Shown: one piece after another, positions 1 to 7,865 of the stretch
How the letters are laid out: the number at the start of each line of letters is the position of its first letter
Numbering within the stretch: the stretch's first letter is position 1
Assembly (NCBI GenBank): GCA_965227455.1
Contig: OZ245752.1
Span: 1-64,000 of the forward strand
DNA length: 64,000 nucleotides
Direction of reading: 5' to 3'
From: JABDIP01 sp965227455
GTDB taxonomy: Bacteria > Pseudomonadota > Alphaproteobacteria > DSM-16000 > Inquilinaceae
The notes under the pieces: generated by a model
Told to the model about the DNA's origin: nothing
What the model saw: only the letters and a program-made list of their open reading frames with translations
The model's database searches: none
Program-made: the position numbers and the translations under genes

Positions 1-849
1 TTCCCGCTGGTGGCCCAGTTCGAGATGGCGGGCAACCCGAAGGAAAACGAGATCGCCGGCGCCATCCACGACCGCATCGACGCGGCCTGGCCGATCCTGG
101 CCCAGCGGGTGCGCACGATCCCGGAATACGGGGCGATGTTCGTCGACGCCTTCGACATGGTCGATACACCTCAAGATGTGACCATCGTCGAGATCGGCAA
201 CGCGATAGGCGCCTTCGTCGCCAGCGAATGGCAGAGCTACGACAGCCCCTACGATGCCTGGCTGGCCGGGACGGCTGCGTTGCCGGAGGATGCCGAGCGG
301 GGCCGGGCGCTGTTCTTCGGTTCGGCCGGCTGTTCCGGCTGCCATTCCGGACCGTTGTTCACGGATCAGGGCTTCCATGCGCTGGGGCTGCCGGCCTTCG
401 GTCCCGGTCGGACCCGCATGTTCGACCCCTATGCCCGCGATGTCGGGCGCATGGGCGAAAGCGACGCCCTGGAGGATGCCTATCGGTTCCGCACCCCGTC
501 GCTTCGCAACGTCGCGCTGACCGCACCTTACGGGCACAACGGCGCTTGGCCGACCATGGAGGGCATGATCCGCCAGCACCTCGATCCCGCCGCGGCGAGG
601 GCGTCCTGGACGCCCGAGACAGCCGGGCTGCCGGCGGCGCCCTGGCTAGCGGCGATCGATTTTGTGATCCAGCAGGATGCCCGGGAGATGGCGCGGCAAG
701 CGGCACGGGTGGATGTCGACTTGCCGGCCGTGAGCGACGCCGAGGTCGCGGACCTTGTCGCCTTCCTGCACGCCTTGACGGGAGAGACGGCGAAGTCGCG
801 CCCGTTGGGACGACCGGAGACCGTGCCGAGCGGTCTTCCGGTCGATTGA
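1..849 (+). CDS. MauG / di-haem cytochrome c peroxidase family protein, C-terminal part
   Basis: The reading frame is already open at base 1, so the start lies upstream of the window. The visible 280 or so residues begin with the F-P-L-V ... EM-G-N-P-KENE stretch that normally lies between the two haem domains of MauG-type peroxidases. A haem c attachment motif CSGCH follows near base 328. After it comes a T-P-S-L-R-N-V-A-L-T-A-P-Y-x-H-N-G segment, typical of the second haem domain and carrying a distal ligand histidine. Such periplasmic proteins reduce hydrogen peroxide or oxidise cofactors. The first haem motif would be outside the window. The substrate cannot be told. It is separated from the next gene by a palindromic repeat, and the neighbours are on the opposite strand, so no operon is visible. 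Confidence 0.85.
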   Translation, partial: FPLVAQFEMAGNPKENEIAGAIHDRIDAAWPILAQRVRTIPEYGAMFVDAFDMVDTPQDVTIVEIGNAIGAFVASEWQSYDSPYDAWLAGTAALPEDAERGRALFFGSAGCSGCHSGPLFTDQGFHALGLPAFGPGRTRMFDPYARDVGRMGESDALEDAYRFRTPSLRNVALTAPYGHNGAWPTMEGMIRQHLDPAAARASWTPETAGLPAAPWLAAIDFVIQQDAREMARQAARVDVDLPAVSDAEVADLVAFLHALTGETAKSRPLGRPETVPSGLPVD

Positions 850-858
850 TTTTCTAGG

Positions 859-943
859 CCGTCATTGCGAGGAGCCGCAGGCGACGCGGCAATCCATTGT
901 CGGCGGCGAAAGTGGGTCGCCGCGCTTCGCTCGCGATGACGAC
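859..943. repeat. Interspersed palindromic repeat (GTCATTGCGAG type)
   Basis: Two imperfect inverted arms: the left arm begins GTCATTGCGAGGAG (861-874) and the right arm ends CTCGCGATGAC (930-940). This is the intergenic mosaic repeat commonly seen in alphaproteobacterial genomes between convergent genes. It lies between two genes whose 3' ends face each other and may form a hairpin in either transcript. Confidence 0.7.
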
Positions 944-966
944 GTGTCGGGTGGCAGGCGACGGGC

Positions 967-2370
967 CTAGCAGATCTCCAGCACCGGCAGGTCAAGCGAC
1001 GCGGCCATGGCGCGCAGTGCCGGCCGGTGGTCGCCATAGGCGATGACGTAGTGATGCTCCAGCCCCTCGGCCAGGATCGTGTCGAGAACTGCGCCCGCCG
1101 GGCGGTCGAAGCGGGCGACGCCGGAGGTGCCGGAGAAGGAGGGCGGTGCCGACAGCATCTCGCCGGCGCCCAGCATCAGTTTCGGCGCGTTGCGGGCCTG
1201 GCTGAAGCGGGCCAGCGTGAACCGTCCCGGCTTCAAAGGGAATTCCATAAGCAGCGGCTTCTTGCGATTGGAATGCACCGTCGCGCGCGGCGCGAAATCC
1301 GGATCGGCCATGTCGAGCGGCGCCAGGCCGCAATGCCAGAACACGGCGCTGTCGCCATCCGCATCGATATCGACCAGGTCGGCCATGAAGACGGGTTCGT
1401 CGGCCAGCGCCTGCAGGGCCAGGGTGCTGAGCGTGCCGTAGACATCGGCCTCGCAGCCGCATGGGGTCATCTCCTGGTTCAGCATCGACATGGCGCCGCA
1501 GGCGGCACAGCCGGATTCGGTGAAGAATTCCGGCCAGCAGCGCACCGCGAAACCGTCGATGCGGTTCTCGGCGGCAATGGATTTGAGCGCGCCGTAGACC
1601 CGCAGGGTGCCGTCCACCGGCTCGGGCTCCATCTCGTCGAGCCCGGACAGGCCGGCAGCAACGGTCTCGCGCGCGGCGGCGACGGCGGTCTCCGGCTGCT
1701 GCTTGGCCGCTGCGAAGACCTGATCCAGGCCGAAGAGTGCGACCTCGGTCCCGGTCAGCGATGACAGGGCGGACGCGTCATAGTCGCAGGTGATGAAGCC
1801 GTCCGGGCGCTGCCCGACCAGTCCGATGCGGCTTGCCGCCAGCTTGCGGACCGCCGCCTCGGCCGCGGCGTCCGGCTGGGCGCCATTGCCGTGTTTGGCC
1901 ATCGATGCCGGGGTTTCCGGCGCCGAGTCCAGGATCGCGCGGATATCGTCCAGCGCCGCCCTGTCGTCTGGGGCACGGTGCAGACAGCCGTAGGCCCGGC
2001 CGGCACGTCCCAGGGCGTGGGCCGCGAGGTTGACGCCGCATAGGGAGTTGAGGCGCAGGCGGCCCCCGGTGCGCGGTTCCGGGAAGGACCAGAAGGCGAT
2101 CGGGGCCTGAATGGCCTCGGCCGCCGCCAGCGCCATGCCGGCATCGGCAAAGGTCACCTGCAGGACCAGCAGCAGGTCGATGTCCTGTCTGCGCAGATCG
2201 GCCAGCGCCGCCCGGGTGGTGTCCGGGTCGAACAGCAGGGCGGCCGGGCCAACCAGATCGGCGTCGAGGCCCTCCAGATTGGCCGAGGCCGCCGCCGCCG
2301 TCGCCTCCGCATAGGGGACGTCGAAGGTCGGGCGGGCCAGCGGCAGGACGCCGATGCGCGGCCGGGCCAT
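967..2370 (-). CDS. FucI/AraA-fold sugar isomerase family protein (candidate sulfosugar isomerase)
   Basis: 467 residues, last gene of a three-gene minus-strand operon; its ATG follows the aldolase stop codon after one base. The protein begins MARPRIGVLPLARPTFDV, as in the L-fucose isomerase-like family (COG2407). The C-terminal half carries the family metal/active-site signature: C-G-C-E-A-D-V-Y-G (Glu307), an Asp in M-A-D-L-V-D-I-D, and F-W-H-C-G-L (His346). Relatives interconvert aldoses and ketoses with a divalent metal. Next to a LacD/YihT-type aldolase and a PfkB kinase, it is the natural aldose-ketose isomerase of a glycolysis-like pathway. Given the suyAB genes under the same regulator, sulfoquinovose to sulfofructose is the inferred reaction. 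E. coli YihS, the classical enzyme, belongs to another fold, so the assignment rests on context. Confidence 0.75.
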   Translation of the reverse strand: MARPRIGVLPLARPTFDVPYAEATAAAASANLEGLDADLVGPAALLFDPDTTRAALADLRRQDIDLLLVLQVTFADAGMALAAAEAIQAPIAFWSFPEPRTGGRLRLNSLCGVNLAAHALGRAGRAYGCLHRAPDDRAALDDIRAILDSAPETPASMAKHGNGAQPDAAAEAAVRKLAASRIGLVGQRPDGFITCDYDASALSSLTGTEVALFGLDQVFAAAKQQPETAVAAARETVAAGLSGLDEMEPEPVDGTLRVYGALKSIAAENRIDGFAVRCWPEFFTESGCAACGAMSMLNQEMTPCGCEADVYGTLSTLALQALADEPVFMADLVDIDADGDSAVFWHCGLAPLDMADPDFAPRATVHSNRKKPLLMEFPLKPGRFTLARFSQARNAPKLMLGAGEMLSAPPSFSGTSGVARFDRPAGAVLDTILAEGLEHHYVIAYGDHRPALRAMAASLDLPVLEIC

Positions 2371-2371
2371 C

Positions 2372-3421
2372 TCAGCCCACCCCGCGATAGGCCGAGTTGA
2401 AGCCCGGGCCGGCATCGGCCAGGGTGATGCCGTCCGGGAAGGCCGGATGGTCGTGCCAGGGCGTCGCCGCGGCATAGGTCAGGGCGTTCAGCTCGCGCAT
2501 ATAGGGCACGCTGTCGGACAGCAGCGCCTGGTTCATGGCCGGCAGGTCCGGAAAGTGCTGGGCGGCGTCGAGCCAGATCGCGCGCCCGGCCAGATAGCCG
2601 CTGGCGCCGGCGCGATAGGCATAGGTCAGGATCTGCCGGAAGGCATCCTTGCCGGCGCCGGCCGATAGCATCACCCAGGGGCGCGGGCAGGCCTTGCCGA
2701 TCTCGTCGAACCAGCGCTGTATCTCCTCCGAGCCTTCCGCGCCCGGCTGCACCAGATCGGCAGCGGCGACCGGGCTCTCCAGCTTGAAGATGTCGACGCC
2801 GTATTTCGGGTTGGCGAATTCGCGCACACTGTCCACCACCAGCTGCGGCCGTTTCGCGGCATGCTCGACGTAGTCGGTGGTCTGTCCAGCCTCGCCGGGC
2901 AGGGGATAGACCAACATCTCCAGCAGGAAGCAGATGTCGTGGGCGGTGCAGGCGCGGCCGACGGTCTCCACGAACTCCTTCTGGTGGGCGACCACATCCG
3001 GGTCGGCGTCGGGCCGGTACCAGGCCAGAAGCTTGACGCCGTCGGCGCCGAGCCGGCGGATCTTTTCCACGCTCCAATCGGCGATGGCCGATGAGCGGCG
3101 GCCGCCGGGCGCCTCCTCGAAGACCGAATCCTCAAGGGTCAGAAGCAGGCCCTGGCTCGGCTTGATATGGCCGATCGCCGCCGGATAGGCGAAGTAGGGG
3201 TCCAGCAGCATGGCCGAGCTCATCGGCGCCAACGCCCCGGCCAACGCCGCCTTGAACTCGCAGACATCCTCGAACGGGGCATCGGCCGCCCCGGCCAGGC
3301 CGCGTTTCTCGGCGATCAGCGATTTGATCGGCGGCCGCTGATCGACCGCGGTCATCTTGAAGCGGCCGGTCTCGTCGGCCAGACGGCGATAGCCCCAGAG
3401 CTTTCCCGCCGATAATTCCAT
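2372..3421 (-). CDS. Class I aldolase of the LacD/YihT family (candidate sulfofructose-1-phosphate aldolase)
   Basis: 349 residues starting MELSAGKLWGYRR. The ATG shares one base with the TGA of the upstream kinase (TGATG), indicating translational coupling. Family features are clear: a G-R-F-K-M-T-A-V-D-Q-R strand near residue 20, V-K-L-L-A-W-Y-R, the Schiff-base strand D-I-F-K-L-E-S-P (Lys213), and P-W-V-M-L-S-A-G followed by G-A-S-G-Y-L-A-G-R-A-I-W. The same blocks occur in tagatose-1,6-bisphosphate aldolase (LacD) and in E. coli YihT, which splits 6-deoxy-6-sulfofructose-1-phosphate into DHAP and sulfolactaldehyde. The sequence alone does not separate the two. Linkage to sulfolactate-degrading genes favours the YihT-like role. 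A tagatose/fructose pathway is the alternative. Confidence 0.82.
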   Translation of the reverse strand: MELSAGKLWGYRRLADETGRFKMTAVDQRPPIKSLIAEKRGLAGAADAPFEDVCEFKAALAGALAPMSSAMLLDPYFAYPAAIGHIKPSQGLLLTLEDSVFEEAPGGRRSSAIADWSVEKIRRLGADGVKLLAWYRPDADPDVVAHQKEFVETVGRACTAHDICFLLEMLVYPLPGEAGQTTDYVEHAAKRPQLVVDSVREFANPKYGVDIFKLESPVAAADLVQPGAEGSEEIQRWFDEIGKACPRPWVMLSAGAGKDAFRQILTYAYRAGASGYLAGRAIWLDAAQHFPDLPAMNQALLSDSVPYMRELNALTYAAATPWHDHPAFPDGITLADAGPGFNSAYRGVG

Positions 3422-4332
3422 CACGCAGCCTCCTGCAAAAGAGCGTCGACCTCGGCGCGGACCGGAATGCCGGCCCGTCCGCCGAGGCGGGTGCATTTCA
3501 GCGCCGCGGTGGCGCTGGCGAAACGAAGTGCGGCCTCTTCCTCCTGGCCTTCCGCCAGGGCGAGGGCCAGGGCACCATGAAAGACGTCGCCGGCGCCCAG
3601 GGTGTCCCGAACCGCGACGGGGAAGGCCGGAATATGCGCCAGCTTTCCATCGTCACGCCAGTAGCAGCCCTTCTCGCCGGCGGTGACCGCCAGCCAGGCA
3701 TCGGTCATATCGGCGGCCCGGGCGAGCCCCTCCGCCGGATCGTCGGTGCCGGTCGCCTGCGCCAGCCCGGCCGAGGAGAAGGCGACATGGCTCGCCATGG
3801 ACAGCAGCCCCTTGGCGGCGTTGTCGGGGGTGGCATCGGCATCCAGCACGCCGGGAATCTTGTGCGCCTTCGCCGCAGAGAGGACCGTTTCCGCGCCCTG
3901 CGGCCAGCGGGAATCGACCATCGCCGCGTCGAGCCGGTCGAATGTGTCGAGCGGCAGCCAGTCCGGAGAGGGGTCGAGCTCGGCATCGGCAAACGCGACG
4001 ATCATGCGCTCGCCCGTGTCGTCCACGACCACTGAAGAAACTGGGGAGCGGCCGTCGGGGCACAGACGGGCATTCCAGACATCGACGCCCCATTCGCCGA
4101 GCTCCGCCAAAATGCGGGCACCGGTGGCATCGTCGCCAACCCGTCCCCAGAACAGGGCAGTTCCGCCCAGCCGCGCCACTGCGACGGCCGCAGTCGCCGC
4201 CGGCCCGCCGCCAACTTCCAGGTATCCGGAGGCGAAGTGCTTGCCGGCGCCCTTGGGGAAGGCGGCGGTGGTGAACACGTGATCGAGCACGGCGATGCCC
4301 GTGCAGGCGATGACCGGCGGCTCCTGGCTCAT
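3421..4332 (-). CDS. PfkB-family carbohydrate kinase (candidate sulfofructose kinase)
   Basis: 303 residues. PfkB/ribokinase signatures: an N-terminal G-x-G-G-P-A-A-T-A-A-V-A-V-A-R-L-G block near residue 45 and the C-terminal D-T-L-G-A-G-D anion-hole/catalytic motif with Asp249 as the likely base. I chose the ATG at 4332 because the family fold starts at V-I-A-C-T-G-I; an in-frame ATG at 4368 is possible. It is the first gene of the operon kinase-aldolase-isomerase. E. coli YihV, the 6-deoxy-6-sulfofructose kinase, belongs to this family. Together with the adjacent aldolase this mirrors the sulfoglycolytic Embden-Meyerhof-Parnas route, with ATP-dependent phosphorylation at C1 of the ketose. 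A tagatose-6-phosphate or fructose kinase cannot be excluded. Confidence 0.82.
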   Translation of the reverse strand: MSQEPPVIACTGIAVLDHVFTTAAFPKGAGKHFASGYLEVGGGPAATAAVAVARLGGTALFWGRVGDDATGARILAELGEWGVDVWNARLCPDGRSPVSSVVVDDTGERMIVAFADAELDPSPDWLPLDTFDRLDAAMVDSRWPQGAETVLSAAKAHKIPGVLDADATPDNAAKGLLSMASHVAFSSAGLAQATGTDDPAEGLARAADMTDAWLAVTAGEKGCYWRDDGKLAHIPAFPVAVRDTLGAGDVFHGALALALAEGQEEEAALRFASATAALKCTRLGGRAGIPVRAEVDALLQEAA

Positions 4333-4536
4333 GCGGCGGCGGCCCCGCGGAGTCCGGAGGCGCGACATCCCTCGTGATGTCGATTGCCGGCCTGGGTGCG
4401 CCTAGTCGCACGGATCATCGATGTCCTCCCTTGGCGCGGGCTGGGCGGCTGGACTTCTGGGCCGTCCGACTCGGGGCTTTCCGGACGGAATTCATACAGA
4501 GAATAGGATCGGAACCTATGCATCATGATACGGTGC

Positions 4537-4567
4537 CGTCAACCGGAAGGTGAATTCATATATAAGA
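4537..4567 (-). promoter_or_regulatory. Candidate operator plus -35 box in front of the kinase-aldolase-isomerase operon
   Basis: TCATATATAAGA at 4556-4567 is a one-mismatch copy of the perfect palindrome TCTTATATAAGA found at 5362-5373. Including the next bases, 14 of 16 positions agree (TCWTATATAAGAYATA). On the minus strand a TTGACG hexamer lies at 4542-4537, 13 bases downstream of the site. No convincing -10 was found, and the leader to the kinase ATG would be about 200 nt. The site lies just after the gntR stop codon. Inferred binding site of the GntR regulator. Confidence 0.5.
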
Positions 4568-4588
4568 CATATCATCTAGAGGAATCGG

Positions 4589-5323
4589 TCAGGTCAATTC
4601 GCTCAGATAGGCCAACTTGTCCGTGAGACAGCGGCTGAGCCGCCATTCCACCGGGCCGTCGTCCAGGTCGCGGGCGATGCGTTCGATCTCGAGCAGCGGC
4701 GCACCGGGCTCGATCTCCAATTGGGCCGCGTCCTCTGCGCTCGCCGCCACCGCCCGCAGCCGCTCCGTCGCACGGCCGACGGTCACGCCGTAGCGCCGCT
4801 GATAGAGGTCGTAGAGGGTGTTCGGCAGCCCGTCCTCCTCCAGCGCGTCGAGATCCGGGAACAGGGCCTGGGGGACGGCGATGCGCTCGACGACGCTTGG
4901 CACGCCGCCGATCATACGGCGGCGGTCGATGCGCAGCACCATCGCCCCCGGCATCAGCTGCAGGGCTTCGGTTTCGGCCGGCCCGGCGATTCCCCGGCGG
5001 CAATCCAGCAGCTCACTCTCGGGCATCTGCCGTTCGCCGTCCGGGTCGACCAGATGGAAGAAGTGGAACAGGGTGGTGTCCGGCGAATGGGCCGCCACGA
5101 AGGTGCCGCGCCCTTGGCGGCGGACCACCAGCTTCTGCGCCGCCATCTCGTCCAGCGCCTTGCGCACCGTGCCCTGGCTGACGCCGAGTTCTGCCGCCAG
5201 GCGGCCTTCGCTGGGCAGTACCTCGTCCGGACGCCAGGTTCCGTCGACGATGCGCCGGCGCAGCAGATCGCGGACCTGCTGGTAGAGCGGCCGGTAGTCG
5301 GGCACCTGGGGCATCGGGTCCAT
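4589..5323 (-). CDS. GntR/HutC-family transcriptional regulator of the sulfosugar/sulfolactate locus
   Basis: 244 residues. The N-terminal winged helix (about residues 8-75) reads P-L-Y-Q-Q-V-R-D-L-L-R-R-R-I and then L-P-S-E-G-R-L-A-A-E-L-G-V-S-Q-G-T-V-R-K-A-L-D, the GntR DNA-binding signature. A UTRA effector-binding domain of the HutC subfamily follows to the C-terminus. I chose the ATG at 5323 because GGAG lies 7 bases upstream; a TTG at 5347 would add eight residues. The gene is divergent from suyA and sits upstream of the kinase operon. Palindromic sites occur on both sides, and the one at 5362-5373 overlaps a TATAAG -10-like stretch for gntR itself, suggesting autoregulation. UTRA domains of sugar regulators usually bind phosphorylated sugars or intermediates, so a sulfosugar phosphate or sulfolactate is a plausible effector. 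Confidence 0.9.
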   Translation of the reverse strand: MDPMPQVPDYRPLYQQVRDLLRRRIVDGTWRPDEVLPSEGRLAAELGVSQGTVRKALDEMAAQKLVVRRQGRGTFVAAHSPDTTLFHFFHLVDPDGERQMPESELLDCRRGIAGPAETEALQLMPGAMVLRIDRRRMIGGVPSVVERIAVPQALFPDLDALEEDGLPNTLYDLYQRRYGVTVGRATERLRAVAASAEDAAQLEIEPGAPLLEIERIARDLDDGPVEWRLSRCLTDKLAYLSELT

Positions 5324-5361
5324 GCGGGCTCTCCGGGTTACGGCCAATGCGCCGTATCGAG

Positions 5362-5390
5362 TCTTATATAAGATATAACCATCCTTGACA
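5362..5390 (+). promoter_or_regulatory. Divergent gntR/suyA control region: perfect 12-bp palindrome and TTGACA box
   Basis: TCTTATATAAGA at 5362-5373 is a perfect palindrome in an otherwise GC-rich context. TTGACA follows at 5385-5390 in the direction of suyA. The -10 at the expected spacing (around 5408) is weak, which would fit a regulated promoter. Read on the minus strand the palindrome supplies an AT-rich -10-like sequence for gntR. A second copy lies at 4556-4567. Confidence 0.55.
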
Positions 5391-5471
5391 TCCAGCCTCT
5401 TTCGGACTTAGCTCTTGGGAGGAGCCGGAGGCTCCGACGTATCTCATTCGACAATCTGGGGAAGTCAGGCA

Positions 5472-5756
5472 ATGCAGCCGCATTTTCTCGTGCATGAAAC
5501 CGCCGATACGGTCGGCGTCGTGGTAGTGGAGGGGATCGCCGCCGGGACCGAGCTGTCCGGCTGGGTGATGGACACCGACGAAACGATCACCCTGAAGGCG
5601 GCCGACGCCATTCCGCTGGGCCACAAGGTCGCGCTGTCGGACATCGCCGAGGGCGATACGATCATCAAATACGGCAACGATATCGGCCGGATGATCGCCG
5701 CGGTCGGGGCCGGCGGCCACGTCCATGTGCACAACGCAAAAACCAAGAGATGGTAG
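5472..5756 (+). CDS. suyA: (R)-3-sulfolactate sulfo-lyase, small (alpha) subunit
   Basis: 94 residues, a stand-alone SAF domain as in the N-terminal part of UxaA/altronate dehydratases. It begins MQPHFLVHETADTVGV and ends H-V-H-N-x-K-T-K-R-W, an ending I recognise from SuyA rather than from sugar-acid dehydratases. SuyAB cleaves (R)-3-sulfolactate to pyruvate and sulfite in the cytoplasm. The length, the separate large subunit 10 bases downstream and the two following dehydrogenases match the characterised sulfolactate locus order suyAB-slcC-comC. The start is the ATG at 5472, with GGGGA about ten bases upstream. The alternative is an altronate/galactarate dehydratase small subunit, less likely given the neighbours. 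Confidence 0.87.
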   Translation: MQPHFLVHETADTVGVVVVEGIAAGTELSGWVMDTDETITLKAADAIPLGHKVALSDIAEGDTIIKYGNDIGRMIAAVGAGGHVHVHNAKTKRW

Positions 5757-5766
5757 GGACCGAAGG

Positions 5767-6936
5767 ATGACCGCACTGCGTGAATTCATGGGATACCGGC
5801 GCGAGAACGGTCGCGTGGGCATCCGCAACCACGTCATCGTCCTGCCGGTCGACGACATCTCCAACGCGGCCTGCGAGGCCGTGGCCAACAACATCCAGGG
5901 CGTGCAGGCCCTGCCGCATGCCTATGGCCGCCTGCAATTCGGCGCCGATCTGGAACTGACCTTCCGGACCCTGATCGGCATCGGCTCCAACCCGAACGTG
6001 GCGGCGGTGGTCGTGATCGGCATCGAGCCCGGCTGGACCAAGCGCATCGTCGACGGGATCGCGGAGACCGGCAAGCCTGTGGAAGGCTTCTCCATCGAGG
6101 AGAACGGCGACATCGCGACCATCGCCAAGGCCTCCTGGAAGGCCAAGGAATTCGTGCAATGGGCAACCGAACTGCACCGCGAGGAAGCCTCCATCGACGA
6201 GCTCTACATCGCTACCAAATGCGGCGAGTCCGACACCACCTCGGGCCTGGGCTCCTGCCCCACGGTCGGCAACCTGATCGACAAGGTCGACGCCGCCGGC
6301 GCCACCACCTGCTTCGGCGAGACTTCCGAGCTGACCGGTGCGGAGAAGATCTGCGCCACCCGGGCGGCGACGCCGGAGGCGGCCGATAAGTTCATGGCGA
6401 CCTGGAACGCCTATAACGACTTCATCAACGAGAACAAGACCAACGACCTCTCCGAGAGCCAGCCGACCAAGGGCAACATCGCCGGCGGCCTGACCACGAT
6501 CGAGGAGAAGGCGTTCGGCAACTTCCAGAAGATCGGCAAGAAGGCCAAGTTCATCGACGTGCTGGAGCCGGCCGAGGCGCCGTCCAAGGGCGCCGGGCTG
6601 TATTTCATGGACACCTCCTCGGCGGCGGCGGAGTGCAACACCTTGCAGGCAGCCGCCGGCTATGTGGTGCACCTGTTCCCGACCGGCCAGGGCAACATCA
6701 TCGGCAACCCGGTGATGCCGGTGATCAAGCTGACCGCCAACCCGAAGACGGCGCGGACCATGTCCGAGCATATCGACCTGGACGTCTCCGGCTTGCTGCG
6801 GCGGGAGATGAACCTGGACCAGGCCGGCGACGCGCTGATCGACATCACGCTGAGGACCTGCAACGGCCGGCTGACCGCCGCCGAGGCGCTGGGTCATCGG
6901 GAATTCGTGATCACGAAACTGTATCGGAGCGCATGA
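5767..6936 (+). CDS. suyB: (R)-3-sulfolactate sulfo-lyase, large (beta) subunit
   Basis: 389 residues, the exact size class of SuyB. UxaA-family large-domain features are present: G-Y-R-R-E-N-G-R-V-G-I-R-N-H near the N-terminus, K-C-G-E-S-D-T-T-S-G-L near residue 155, a conserved Cys in the C-F-G-E-T-S-E-L segment, and the C-terminal G-x-G-N-I-I-G-N-P block. These cysteines probably bind the iron centre used for beta-elimination. The start at 5767 follows GAAGG closely. The stop overlaps the next start by four bases (ATGA). Together with SuyA it should release sulfite from (R)-sulfolactate. The cell must then oxidise or export sulfite, but no gene for that is in the window. Confidence 0.87.
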   Translation: MTALREFMGYRRENGRVGIRNHVIVLPVDDISNAACEAVANNIQGVQALPHAYGRLQFGADLELTFRTLIGIGSNPNVAAVVVIGIEPGWTKRIVDGIAETGKPVEGFSIEENGDIATIAKASWKAKEFVQWATELHREEASIDELYIATKCGESDTTSGLGSCPTVGNLIDKVDAAGATTCFGETSELTGAEKICATRAATPEAADKFMATWNAYNDFINENKTNDLSESQPTKGNIAGGLTTIEEKAFGNFQKIGKKAKFIDVLEPAEAPSKGAGLYFMDTSSAAAECNTLQAAAGYVVHLFPTGQGNIIGNPVMPVIKLTANPKTARTMSEHIDLDVSGLLRREMNLDQAGDALIDITLRTCNGRLTAAEALGHREFVITKLYRSA

Positions 6937-7865
6937 CCGACATCGTCATCCCCGAGTTCATGGACGCCGACGCGGTCGCCTCCCTGGCCGCGGAGTTCAC
7001 GGTGCTCCATGACCGCACCCTGGTGGATCGGCCGCCGGAGCTGGAGGAGGCCGTGGCCGGGGCCCGGGCGCTGATCGTGCGCAATCGGACCCAGGTCCGC
7101 GGGCCGCTGCTGGCGGCGGCCGCAAGGCTCGAGGCGGTCGGCCGGCTCGGCGTCGGGCTGGACAACATCGATGTGGCGGCCTGCCAGGGCCGCGGCATCG
7201 CGGTCATCCCGGCGACCGGGGCCAACGATGTCAGCGTCGCCGAATATGTCGTGGCGACCATCCTGATGCTGCTGCGCGGCGCCTATCTGGCGAGCGACGC
7301 GGTGCGGGCCGGCGACTGGCCGCGCGAAAGGCTGATCGGCCGCGAGGCCTCGGGCATGACGCTCGGCCTGGTCGGGTTCGGCGGCATCGCCCGGGCGGTG
7401 GCGCGGCGGGCGGCGGCACTGGAGATGGCGCTGGTCGGGCACGACCCCTACCTGCCCGACGGCGATCCGGCCTGGAGCGAATTCGGTGTTGCGCCGATGC
7501 CGCTGGACCGGCTGCTGGCGGAATCCGACGTGGTCAGCCTGCATGTGCCGCTGACCGAGGACACGCGGCATCTGATCGATGGCGCCGCGCTGTCGGCGAT
7601 GAAGTCCGACGGGGTGCTGATCAACGCCGCGCGCGGCGGCGTGGTGGACGAGGCTGCCTTGGCGGAGGCTCTGAAGGCCGGGCACCTCGGCGGCGCCGCG
7701 CTCGACGTGTTCGAGCGGGAGCCGCTTCCGGCAGGCGCCGGTTTCGAGGACGTTCCGAACCTGCTCCTGACACCCCATATCGCCGGGGTCACCGTGCAGT
7801 CGAACCAGAGGGTAAGCGCCCTGGTCGCCGCCAATGTGCGCCAGGTCCTGAAGGCAGAGCCATGA
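6933..7865 (+). CDS. slcC: (S)-sulfolactate dehydrogenase, D-2-hydroxyacid dehydrogenase family
   Basis: 310 residues. NAD-binding motif G-L-V-G-F-G-G-I-A near residue 147. The catalytic triad of the family is visible: Arg in N-A-A-R-G-G-V-V-D-E, Glu in D-V-F-E-R-E-P-L, and His in L-T-P-H-I-A-G. Start and stop overlap suyB and comC by four bases each, so it lies inside a tight four-gene operon. In known sulfolactate degraders SlcC oxidises (S)-sulfolactate to 3-sulfopyruvate, and ComC then makes the (R)-isomer that SuyAB accepts. The family alone would only say 2-hydroxyacid dehydrogenase; the specific name comes from operon order and length. Confidence 0.82.
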   Translation: MTDIVIPEFMDADAVASLAAEFTVLHDRTLVDRPPELEEAVAGARALIVRNRTQVRGPLLAAAARLEAVGRLGVGLDNIDVAACQGRGIAVIPATGANDVSVAEYVVATILMLLRGAYLASDAVRAGDWPRERLIGREASGMTLGLVGFGGIARAVARRAAALEMALVGHDPYLPDGDPAWSEFGVAPMPLDRLLAESDVVSLHVPLTEDTRHLIDGAALSAMKSDGVLINAARGGVVDEAALAEALKAGHLGGAALDVFEREPLPAGAGFEDVPNLLLTPHIAGVTVQSNQRVSALVAANVRQVLKAEP

